Of a DNA stretch of 12,123 nucleotides, positions 6,752-12,123 are shown piece after piece. The stretch comes from Bacillota bacterium (lineage in GTDB: Bacteria > Bacillota > Clostridia > Peptostreptococcales > Anaerovoracaceae). The stretch is from the NCBI GenBank assembly GCA_017621195.1, contig JAGATO010000193.1, positions 1 to 12,123 of the forward strand. Direction: 5' to 3'. The notes under the pieces are model-generated. The model did no database searches and was not told where the DNA came from. It saw only the letters and a list, made by a program, of their open reading frames with translations. The position numbers and the translations under genes are program-made. How positions within the stretch are numbered: the first letter of the stretch is position 1; the number at the start of each line of letters is the position of its first letter.

Positions 6752-7765
6752 CTATTCTGCAGTTTTGACGAACTCCACGATATCATGCATGGGCGCATCG
6801 GTCAGTTCTTCGGCAACGGCTGCCCAGAAGGGGAAGCCGTTCTGACTGTTGGTGAACAGAGACAGAGCATTCCCATGCTTCCAGTCCAGGATGGACAGGG
6901 ACTTGAACGCGGTGTTATCGCCCCAGTGCCACAGGATCGAGGGATCCTTTCTGGCCATACCCCAGCCCAGACCCCAGGGAACTTCCGGGGACGCCCAGTT
7001 CTGCGGCCTGTGCATTTCCTCAAACTGCGCGTCGCCCAGACCGCCGTGTCTGTGGATCATGTACTGCGAAAACCGGATCATTTCAAAGGCGTTGGAATAC
7101 AGCGACCAGGCTGCATTTGGCTCCGGCGCATCTCCCGACAGATCCACCGCATCTCTCACCTTCATGACGGTTCCGTCGATGTCGAATCCATTGGAAAAGG
7201 CAGCGCCGATTTCCGGCGTCCAGAAGGCCGCGGAGCGATTCATGCCCAGAGTCTTCAAAAACGTTTCTTTCAACAGTTCATCCAGGCCCTTTCCCGTCAT
7301 CTGCTCCACCATGTGCTGCAGAAGGTGAAATCCCTCGCCGGAATAGCTGAAAGACGTCATGGGATCGAATTTCAGCGGCAGAGGCTTCGGTCCCCAGTTG
7401 GGAAGCCCTGTTCCGTGGCAGAGACAATGGCGCGGCGTAATCGTCAAAAATCGCGGATCGTCGGACCAGGGTTCTCCCTGATAGACCTCCATAATGGGCC
7501 GGTCCAGATCCAGTTCTCCCCGTTCCGCCATCTGCATCACCATGGTTCCAAACAAAGTTTTCGTCAGCGATGCCGCTTCAAACAGGGTATCCGCCGTCAC
7601 CGGATCTCCGGCAGCATTCTTCACGCCCAGCGCCTTCTCATAGACGATCTCCCCCTTCTGAACGATCGCCGCAGTTACCCCGGGAATCCCGAAGTGCTCC
7701 ATCTCTTTGGCCAAAAGCTCCGTGATCAGCTCCGGTTGTTGAAGATATGTATGTTTCAGTCGCAT
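6752..7765 (-). CDS. Serine hydrolase of the beta-lactamase/penicillin-binding fold
   Basis: A 337-residue member of the class C beta-lactamase-like family, which contains esterases, D-amino-acid peptidases and carboxypeptidases. The catalytic set is visible: SLTK with Ser66 and Lys69, YSG with Tyr141, and HWG at 280-282 in the position of the KTG/HxG motif. FEAASLTKTLFGTMVMQMAERGELDLD is typical of the family around the nucleophile. The N-terminus (MRLKHTYLQQPELITELL) has no signal peptide, transmembrane helix or lipobox, so a cytoplasmic enzyme is likely rather than a secreted penicillin-binding protein. The ATG at 7765 has AGGAGG six bases upstream. An in-frame extension to 7951 crosses the promoter and was rejected. 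It is transcribed alone, between its own promoter and terminator. The substrate cannot be told from sequence. Confidence 0.92.
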   Translation of the reverse strand: MRLKHTYLQQPELITELLAKEMEHFGIPGVTAAIVQKGEIVYEKALGVKNAAGDPVTADTLFEAASLTKTLFGTMVMQMAERGELDLDRPIMEVYQGEPWSDDPRFLTITPRHCLCHGTGLPNWGPKPLPLKFDPMTSFSYSGEGFHLLQHMVEQMTGKGLDELLKETFLKTLGMNRSAAFWTPEIGAAFSNGFDIDGTVMKVRDAVDLSGDAPEPNAAWSLYSNAFEMIRFSQYMIHRHGGLGDAQFEEMHRPQNWASPEVPWGLGWGMARKDPSILWHWGDNTAFKSLSILDWKHGNALSLFTNSQNGFPFWAAVAEELTDAPMHDIVEFVKTAE

Positions 7766-7805
7766 GAAAGACCTCCTTTTATGATAAAAATTGATTGGCA
7801 TTCTT

Positions 7806-7850
7806 ATTGTACCACATTCGCCGTTATTTGAAATCGAAATCTTCCGAAGA
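7806..7850 (-). promoter_or_regulatory. Extended -10 promoter for the serine hydrolase gene with upstream palindrome
   Basis: Minus strand: TGGTACAAT (7806-7814) is an extended -10 element, five of six in the hexamer with the TG dinucleotide one base ahead. No good -35 is seen. Transcription would start near 7799, about 34 bases before the ATG. An 11-base palindrome (tcttccgaaga, 7840-7850) lies about 40-50 bases upstream of the start point, where an activator or repressor could bind. That role is inferred. Confidence 0.55.
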
Positions 7851-7934
7851 ATCGTACAAAATCGGTCAATGAATGGAGGTGGAGTTTGGCCGCGTGTTTC
7901 TCCCAATTTTGCCCGCTCGCATCCCACATCAGTA

Positions 7935-7963
7935 TTGCACTTCCACAGCATGTTCCCTATACT
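7935..7963 (+). promoter_or_regulatory. Candidate plus-strand promoter for a small transcript
   Basis: -35 TTGCAC (7935-7940, only the first three bases match consensus), exactly 17 bases of spacer, -10 TATACT (7958-7963, five of six). The start would be near 7970, so a transcript ending at the terminator would be about 220 bases. This is weaker than the walR and divIC promoters. Confidence 0.4.
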
Positions 7964-7994
7964 GGGTTTGGTAGTCCGTTTCTGTTCGATCAGA

Positions 7995-8018
7995 CGATCC
8001 TCTTCGAAAAGAGCATCG
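7995..8018 (+). other. Leader hairpin with CGAA tetraloop
   Basis: cgat (7995-7998) pairs with atcg (8015-8018). After a 1x1 C-C mismatch, ctctt (8000-8004) pairs with aagag (8009-8013) around cgaa. It sits between the candidate promoter at 7935 and the small ORF at 8052. A nine-base perfect complement, 7987-7995 (cgatcagac) with 8074-8082 (gtctgatcg), offers a competing long-range fold that would enclose the small ORF's ribosome binding site. Confidence 0.4.
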
Positions 8019-8051
8019 CAGTATTCTTACGTAATAAGGAACGTGTCTTTT

Positions 8052-8141
8052 ATGAAAGTCATGTTTCGTCGCTGTCTGATCGCCGCACTGGCAATCGGCA
8101 AAGCTATGGTTCTGGGTTGGTCCCCATGCATTGTAGATTGA
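8052..8141 (+). CDS. Possible 29-residue hydrophobic peptide
   Basis: ATG at 8052, stop TGA at 8139-8141. AAGGA (8036-8040) lies eleven bases upstream, which is longer than ideal. The product starts MKVMFRRCLIAALAIGKAMV and ends LGWSPCIVD. It has a short basic N-terminus, a hydrophobic core of about 13 residues and two cysteines. This resembles a signal-like or small membrane peptide. It lacks the PEEP-type tail of cyclic lactone autoinducers, and no family is recognised. The case rests on its place between a candidate promoter and a terminator. Chance remains quite possible for an ORF this short. Confidence 0.3.
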   Translation: MKVMFRRCLIAALAIGKAMVLGWSPCIVD

Positions 8142-8154
8142 TACAGACAGAAAA

Positions 8155-8186
8155 AAATCGTCCAGACGATCCGGTCCGGGCGATTT
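8155..8186. terminator. Bidirectional terminator downstream of walK
   Basis: aaatcgtcc (8155-8163) pairs with gggcgattt (8178-8186) with one T-G wobble on the plus strand. On the minus strand the stem runs into a long T-run (8151-8157 read in reverse), making a good terminator about 50 bases after the walK stop. On the plus strand it is followed by TTGTTTGT, so it can also end the small plus-strand unit. Confidence 0.8.
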
Positions 8187-8235
8187 TTGTTTGTCGAGTT
8201 CGTTGAAATCACTCTGAATTTGTTGGAATCTGTGT

Positions 8236-10071
8236 TTAATCGATCCCGCGCTGTCCGCGGCGAATGGCCAGCGGAAGGGAAATGGTGACCTTCGTCCCCT
8301 TTCCTTCCTGGCTTTCGATGGCGATGGTACCGTGATGCTCCTCCACGATCTGCTTGGCGATGGACAGTCCCAGACCCGTGCCTCCCATCGCCCGGGAGCG
8401 GGCTTTATCCACTCGATAGAACCGTTCAAATACGCGGGGAATATCCGCTTCCGAGATACCGATGCCGTTGTCGGAAACGATGATCTTCACGTTTCCGCCG
8501 CCTTCCAGCACGTCGATATCGATGCGCCCACCCTCGTTGGTGTATTTGATGGCATTGCTCAAAATGTTCAAAATAACCTGTTCAATTCTATCTTTATCGA
8601 TATTTACTAAGATCTTCGCATCCTCATCGAACAGCACATTGAGATGCTGCTGCTTCTGACGGGCCGACAGCTCGATCTTGGGGATTACCGACTTGAGCAG
8701 GGCGGTGATGTTGCTTTCTTTCATGCTCCACCGTTCCCGCTGGTGGTCGATGCGGGACAGCTGCAGCAGATCCTTGACCAGGCGGTTCATCCGGTCAGCT
8801 TCCGTATCGATGATGTTCAGGAAGCTGATTGCCGTATCCCGATCATCGATGGCGCCGTCCAGCAGCGTTTCGGCGTAGCTCTTTACGGTGGTCAGCGGCG
8901 TCTTCAGCTCGTGAGACACGTTGGCAACGAAGTCGGTCTGCATGTTTTCCAGCTTCTGCCGCTCGGTGATGTCCTGAATCAGAATGATGACACCCATGTC
9001 CTGGCCGCTTTCGTTTTTGAAGCGGTCATACCGCATGGCAAACACGCTGCCGCGGAAGTCGAAGGTGTCCTGAGCGCCGCCTGTCTTGGAGCCCTTCAAT
9101 AACGCTTCCAGAGACAGGTGCTTTCCGCACTTTTCCATGATCTGATCGTAGGTGTGATCTTCCAGATCTTCCGGCAGGATGTCCAGCATCTGCATGGCCG
9201 CCGGGTTGATGTGCATAAACCGCCCCGACAGCTCAACGGCCAGCAGGCCGTCTGCCATATATTTTAAAATCGTTTCTAATTTTGACTTTTCATTGCTCAT
9301 TTCCGACAGCGTAAAGTCCAGTTTCTCCCGCAGGAGGTTGAACATTTCCGCCAGCCGTCCGATTTCGTCCTCGGATTTGACCACCACTTCCTGGCTGAAA
9401 TCGCCGTAGGACATGCGTTCCGCCTGCTTCGTCACGTCGTTGATGGGATCGGTGATGCTCTTGGAGGTCAACACGCCCAAAATGGCCGTGATCAGCAGGG
9501 CCAGGACCATGGCGTAGATGAAGATGTATTTCGATTGAGAAGAGAAGTCGTAGATGTCCGACAGGTCCGCACGGATATAGACGGCACCCTTGCTCTGCCC
9601 GTTCCCGTCGCTGCCGAAGGGAAAGACCAGATGCTTGACGGGGATGTTTCCCGACAGAACGCCGTCGGCTTCCGCCATCTTCCCGCCCATGATGGCCGTG
9701 GTCAAAACGCTGGTATTCAGCACTTCCGATGCGCTTTCTCCGGTGAGGTTCTCGTTGGTGGAGGCCACGATGGTGAAGTTATCATCCACGATGGACAGCT
9801 CTTCCGAGAAGCCGAATTCCCAGGTGTCGATGATGGTGTCCTGAATCTCTTCCTGGTGGTTCAGCAGGTTGTCGTACTCCGACAGCGTCTTGAGAAAGCT
9901 CCCTTTTTCTACGGTGGACGTCAGCTTGTTCCGCAGGGAATCCATCTGGTAGGTCTCCAAACTGTTGGTGATGAACACCGATACGACCACCATGACGATA
10001 AAGACCAGGAGGAAGTAGATCAGTACGATCCTCCATCGCATGGAGCCGCTCCAACTGTGTTTTCCCTGCAT
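8236..10071 (-). CDS. walK: Sensor histidine kinase WalK (VicK)
   Basis: Membrane sensor of the essential cell-wall two-component system of low-GC Gram-positives; phosphorylates WalR. The protein has 611 residues, typical of WalK. Order: transmembrane helix 1 (about 13-35), an extracellular sensor domain of some 145 residues (36-181), transmembrane helix 2 (182-203), HAMP (about 203-257), PAS (about 262-370), and HisKA with phospho-acceptor His387 in NVSHELKTPL. The ATPase domain has the N-box around Asn506 (ILSNAIKYT), G1 DNGIG (534-538), F-box FERFYR (548-553) and G2 GGTGLGL (563-569). All catalytic boxes are intact. The ATG at 10071 has AGGAGG nine bases upstream, overlapping the walR end; the walR stop is three bases away. 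The terminator at 8155-8186 follows. The usual regulators yycH and yycI and the hydrolase yycJ are not next to it. Confidence 0.95.
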   Translation of the reverse strand: MQGKHSWSGSMRWRIVLIYFLLVFIVMVVVSVFITNSLETYQMDSLRNKLTSTVEKGSFLKTLSEYDNLLNHQEEIQDTIIDTWEFGFSEELSIVDDNFTIVASTNENLTGESASEVLNTSVLTTAIMGGKMAEADGVLSGNIPVKHLVFPFGSDGNGQSKGAVYIRADLSDIYDFSSQSKYIFIYAMVLALLITAILGVLTSKSITDPINDVTKQAERMSYGDFSQEVVVKSEDEIGRLAEMFNLLREKLDFTLSEMSNEKSKLETILKYMADGLLAVELSGRFMHINPAAMQMLDILPEDLEDHTYDQIMEKCGKHLSLEALLKGSKTGGAQDTFDFRGSVFAMRYDRFKNESGQDMGVIILIQDITERQKLENMQTDFVANVSHELKTPLTTVKSYAETLLDGAIDDRDTAISFLNIIDTEADRMNRLVKDLLQLSRIDHQRERWSMKESNITALLKSVIPKIELSARQKQQHLNVLFDEDAKILVNIDKDRIEQVILNILSNAIKYTNEGGRIDIDVLEGGGNVKIIVSDNGIGISEADIPRVFERFYRVDKARSRAMGGTGLGLSIAKQIVEEHHGTIAIESQEGKGTKVTISLPLAIRRGQRGID

Positions 10072-10074
10072 CTG

Positions 10075-10773
10075 CTACGGCCTCCTGAAGTAATATCCGA
10101 TGCCGCGCTTCGTCATGATGTACTTGGGATCGCTGGAATCGTCCTCCAGCTTTTCACGCAGCCGCCGCACGGTGACATCGACGGTGCGGATGTCTCCGTA
10201 ATACTCGTAACCCCAGACTTCTTCCAACAGCTGCTCTCTGGAAAAGACTTTGTTTTCCCGTTCCGCCAGATACTTCAGCAGCTCGAATTCCCGCAGAGTC
10301 AGTTCCAGCGGCTGTCCGTTCTTTCTGACCTCGTAGCGGTTCAGATCGATGGAGAGGTTTCCGAATTCCCGCACGTTTTCCGGAGCGTCAGCCTGGGCCG
10401 TCATGAATTCGGAACGACGGATGTTGGCCTTGATTCTGGCGATCAGTTCTCTCATGCCGAAGGGCTTGGTGATGTAGTCGTCAGCTCCCAGCTCCAACCC
10501 CAGAACCTTATCCACTTCTTCTTCCTTTGCGGTCAGCATCAGGATGGGAACGGTGCTGGTCTCTCTGACCTTTTTACAGACGGCAAACCCGTCCATGATG
10601 GGCAGCATTACGTCCAGCAGGATCAGGTCCGGCTCGGAGGCGATGGCCTTCACCAGTCCATCCTGTCCGTCGTAAGCGGTTTCCACTGCGAATCCTTCTT
10701 TAACTAAATTGAATTTTATGATATCAGAAATCGATTTTTCGTCTTCGATAATCAATACTTTTTTCTGATCCAT
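10075..10773 (-). CDS. walR: Response regulator WalR (VicR), OmpR family
   Basis: DNA-binding partner of WalK, known to control autolysins and cell-wall turnover. It has 232 residues. The receiver domain (1-120) carries the acidic pocket Glu10-Asp11, phospho-acceptor Asp54 in LILLDVMLP, Thr81 and Lys103 in TKPF. The C-terminal winged helix (about 133-231) has LTLREFELLKYLAE, REQLLEEVWGYEYYGDIRTVDVTVRRLREKL and the closing RGIGYYF, all typical of OmpR/PhoB and matching WalR especially well around GDIRTVDVTVRRLREK. The ATG at 10773 follows AAGGAGG with a short spacer. It is co-transcribed with walK from the promoter at 10855-10883. Distinction from PhoB-like paralogues rests on this winged-helix match and the WalK-type partner. 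Confidence 0.94.
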   Translation of the reverse strand: MDQKKVLIIEDEKSISDIIKFNLVKEGFAVETAYDGQDGLVKAIASEPDLILLDVMLPIMDGFAVCKKVRETSTVPILMLTAKEEEVDKVLGLELGADDYITKPFGMRELIARIKANIRRSEFMTAQADAPENVREFGNLSIDLNRYEVRKNGQPLELTLREFELLKYLAERENKVFSREQLLEEVWGYEYYGDIRTVDVTVRRLREKLEDDSSDPKYIMTKRGIGYYFRRP

Positions 10774-10813
10774 AGGTCCTCCTTATATCCCCCTTTTGTG
10801 GTTTTACACGCAC

Positions 10814-10844
10814 GAAGGAGCGGTTCGTCAAAACCGCTGCCTTC
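10814..10844 (-). promoter_or_regulatory. Stable 5' leader hairpin of the walRK mRNA
   Basis: agcggtt (10819-10825) pairs perfectly with aaccgct (10832-10838) around a six-base loop. gaagg (10814-10818) pairs with ccttc (10840-10844) across one bulged base, giving a 12-pair stem. It starts about five bases after the predicted transcription start and about 40 bases before the walR ATG. No U-run follows, so a terminator is unlikely. A role in mRNA stability or regulator binding is inferred. Confidence 0.6.
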
Positions 10845-10854
10845 CTGAATCTTA

Positions 10855-10883
10855 AGTATACCAGAAATCCTTCGCGCCGTCAA
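10855..10883 (-). promoter_or_regulatory. Strong sigma-A promoter of walRK
   Basis: Minus strand: -35 TTGACG (10878-10883), 17-base spacer, -10 TATACT (10855-10860), each five of six to consensus. An extended TGG sits just ahead of the -10. Predicted start near 10849, about 75 bases before the walR ATG. Confidence 0.8.
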
Positions 10884-10912
10884 AACCAAGGACTGTTTTT
10901 CGCGGAAAACCA

Positions 10913-11860
10913 CTATTTTACGCGGTTGCGGATGGCTTCGCCCCTCAGATACCGTTCCAGATTGGCAACGCCCAGCTCCACCAGCTTTTCCACGGTGGTA
11001 TGGAAGCTGTCCCCGCCGGCAACGTGGGGCGTGATGTAAGCGCCCGGCGTCTTCCAGAGGCGATGGTCCTGCGGCAGCGGTTCCGGATCGGTCACATCCA
11101 GCACGGCTGCTGCGAGCTTGCCGCAGTCCAGCGCGTCGCACAGGGCTTCCGTCTCCACGATGGGGCCGCGCCCGCCGTTGACGATGACCGCGCCGTCCTT
11201 CAGCATAGCGATGGTTTTACGATTGATGAGATGGTGGGTTCCTTCGTTGAGCGGTGCGGAAATCACCACGATGTCGGTCTGTCTCAAAACCTCTTCCCAG
11301 GGCATGGCGTCGTATTCGTACAGCTGATCGAAGCCTTCGATGGGACCGCTGACCTTCCGCTTCAGCCCGGTGACATGGGCGCCGAAAGCCTTCAACCGCT
11401 TCGCGGTTTCCGTTCCGATATCGCCTGCGCCGATGATCAACACGTTGGAGCCGTAGATTCCCGTGACGGAGCCCAGGTTCTTCCATGTGGCGGTCTCCTG
11501 CTGCGCGTGGTAACGATACAGGTTCTTCTGGACCGCCAACAGCCCGGCAATCATGTGTTCCGCCAGGGCGATGCCGTAAGCGCCGGAGGCGTTCGCCAGC
11601 ATGGTACCGTCGCCGAGAATTCCGGGCGTCAGGTAATTATCGTATCCGGCGGATTCCAGCTGGACGAATTTCAAATGTTCGCAGACCGCCAGTCTGGCCG
11701 GCGGCAGGTTTCCGAAGATCACTTCCGCCTGTTTCAACAGCTCGTCGCTGACTTCTCCGCCGTTCTTGAAGCACAGGATCTGCTGGTCTCCAGCAACAGC
11801 CTTCAACCGCGCAACGTCCTGCTCTCCCAAGGGAACTACTGATAAAATGATTCCGCTCAT
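10913..11860 (-). CDS. D-isomer specific 2-hydroxyacid dehydrogenase
   Basis: NAD(P)-dependent oxidoreductase of the D-2-hydroxyacid family, which includes phosphoglycerate, glyoxylate/hydroxypyruvate and D-lactate dehydrogenases. It is cytoplasmic, with 315 residues. The substrate domain is split (1-100 and 290-315) around a Rossmann domain. The nucleotide loop is GAGDIG (144-149). The catalytic triad is Arg231 (NGGRGP), Glu260 (DVTDPEPLP) and His279 (ITPHVAGG). After the second beta strand the sequence is TGLKRK (164-169), with basic residues where NAD-specific enzymes carry an acidic one, so NADP(H) use is inferred. The length lacks any ACT domain, so it is not a classical SerA. The ATG at 11860 has GGGAGGG seven bases upstream. 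A long repeat-bearing leader precedes it. No clear terminator separates it from walR, so some read-through is possible. Confidence 0.92.
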   Translation of the reverse strand: MSGIILSVVPLGEQDVARLKAVAGDQQILCFKNGGEVSDELLKQAEVIFGNLPPARLAVCEHLKFVQLESAGYDNYLTPGILGDGTMLANASGAYGIALAEHMIAGLLAVQKNLYRYHAQQETATWKNLGSVTGIYGSNVLIIGAGDIGTETAKRLKAFGAHVTGLKRKVSGPIEGFDQLYEYDAMPWEEVLRQTDIVVISAPLNEGTHHLINRKTIAMLKDGAVIVNGGRGPIVETEALCDALDCGKLAAAVLDVTDPEPLPQDHRLWKTPGAYITPHVAGGDSFHTTVEKLVELGVANLERYLRGEAIRNRVK

Positions 11861-11911
11861 GATAAAACCCTCCCGTATTTCTGATTCGTATTCGATTCGT
11901 TACCCGCACCG

Positions 11912-11954
11912 GCCTTCGCTTCGCTTGGCTTGCCAATCGCGGGGTGTAGACATT
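11912..11954. repeat. 43-bp direct repeat, copy 1
   Basis: This is identical, base for base, to 12042-12084, exactly 130 bases away. It includes the inverted repeat ttggc-tt-gccaa (11925-11936) and ends ggggtgtagacatt. It lies in the leader of the hydroxyacid dehydrogenase gene, about 50 bases before its start. It is not coding. Confidence 0.9.
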
Positions 11955-11964
11955 TCACCGGCTT

Positions 11965-12049
11965 TCGCTAAGCTCTGTCTTCGGCTTCGCCTCGCCACTC
12001 GCTAAGCGATGCGGTATCTGTTACACCGCCGCTCTGTCTGCGCCTTCGC
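11965..12049. repeat. Nested short repeats between the two 43-bp copies
   Basis: tcgctaagc occurs at 11965-11973 and 11999-12007. The second copy is part of a perfect hairpin, tcgc-taa-gcga (11999-12009). gctctgtct occurs at 11972-11980 and 12031-12039, each followed by a similar cttcgc-type stretch. gttacaccgcc (around 12020) partly mirrors the ggggtgtagac end of the 43-bp units. The region reads as a locally duplicated, diverged noncoding array. Confidence 0.65.
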
Positions 12050-12084
12050 TTCGCTTGGCTTGCCAATCGCGGGGTGTAGACATT
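12042..12084. repeat. 43-bp direct repeat, copy 2
   Basis: Perfect copy of 11912-11954. Its last three bases form the start of the -10 element of the dehydrogenase promoter on the other strand, so the repeat boundary lies within the promoter. The bases after the repeat differ between copies, so copy 1 does not carry the promoter. Confidence 0.9.
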
Positions 12085-12090
12085 ATATCA
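12082..12090 (-). promoter_or_regulatory. Extended -10 promoter, likely for the hydroxyacid dehydrogenase
   Basis: Minus strand TGATATAAT: a perfect TATAAT (12082-12087) with the TG of an extended -10. No convincing -35 is present; the DNA upstream is C-rich on this strand. The start would be near 12075, giving a 5' leader of about 215 bases that contains both 43-bp repeats. Confidence 0.5.
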
Positions 12091-12123
12091 CATTTTGGGC
12101 GGGGGTGCGACGGCTTTGCGCAG

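Larger units (their letters stand above)
7815..8235. other. 421-base intergenic region without a recognised gene
   Basis: This lies between the divergent-facing 5' end of the serine hydrolase gene and the 3' end of walK. Contents: the upstream palindrome of the hydrolase promoter, a candidate plus-strand promoter (7935-7963), a hairpin (7995-8018), a 29-codon ORF (8052-8141) and a bidirectional terminator (8155-8186). No tRNA, riboswitch family or transposon remnant was recognised. Confidence 0.7.

Noticed and set aside
8052..8141. The 29-codon ORF as a cyclic lactone autoinducer (AgrD-like) precursor
   Set aside because: It has a cysteine near the end but lacks the acidic/proline tail, and no AgrB-type protease gene is nearby.
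9535..10707. 390-codon open frame on the plus strand opposite walRK
   Set aside because: Antisense to two clear genes with intact catalytic motifs. Its product is rich in His/Gln/Arg without domain structure, as expected for a frame opposite GC-rich coding DNA.
10890..10920. Terminator after the hydroxyacid dehydrogenase gene
   Set aside because: A weak hairpin (CGCG/CGCG plus AAAA/TTTT) is present, but on the minus strand it is followed by A bases rather than T bases.
11912..12084. CRISPR array
   Set aside because: Only two repeat copies with an 87-base space, a 43-bp unit, and no cas genes nearby.

Overview
The window looks like the chromosome of a moderately high-GC, spore-forming Clostridia-type member of the Bacillota. 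The grounds are a YabP/YabQ/DivIC-like cluster, an RNase M5 + RsmA pair, a WalR/WalK two-component system, AGGAGG-type ribosome binding sites and sigma-A-like promoters. The genus cannot be read from the sequence alone. Almost everything is on the minus strand; the exception is the 3' part of a sugar-acid dehydratase gene at the left edge.

Layout. (1) 2-934, plus strand: C-terminal two thirds of an altronate/galactarate dehydratase (UxaA/GarD family), cut by the window edge. A hairpin with A-rich and T-rich flanks (965-1015) separates it from the converging minus-strand operon. (2) 6571 down to 1056, minus strand: yabP, yabQ, a DivIC/FtsB-like division protein, rnmV (RNase M5), rsmA (16S rRNA dimethyladenosine methyltransferase), an LTA-synthase-like membrane sulfatase-fold enzyme, a RidA deaminase and a four-helix membrane protein. 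A near-consensus sigma-A promoter (5920-5949) lies inside the 3' end of yabQ. The spore-coat/cortex pair and the housekeeping division/rRNA/envelope genes can therefore probably be transcribed separately. (3) 6701-7814: a serine hydrolase of the beta-lactamase/penicillin-binding fold with its own extended -10 promoter and intrinsic terminator. (4) 7815-8235: about 420 bases without a recognised gene. They hold a plausible plus-strand transcription unit (promoter 7935-7963, hairpin, 29-codon ORF, terminator shared with walK). (5) 8236-10883: walR-walK with a strong promoter and a stable 5' leader hairpin. (6) 10913-11860: a D-2-hydroxyacid dehydrogenase behind a long leader that holds two perfect 43-bp direct repeats and many smaller nested repeats.

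Together the genes cover cell-envelope control (WalRK, LTA-synthase-like enzyme, DivIC-like protein), rRNA maturation (RNase M5, RsmA), sporulation (YabP/YabQ) and metabolite housekeeping (RidA, hydroxyacid dehydrogenase, sugar-acid dehydratase). No phage, transposon, CRISPR array or defence system was seen. The least explained parts are the repeat-rich leader at 11912-12084 and the small structured plus-strand unit at 7935-8190.
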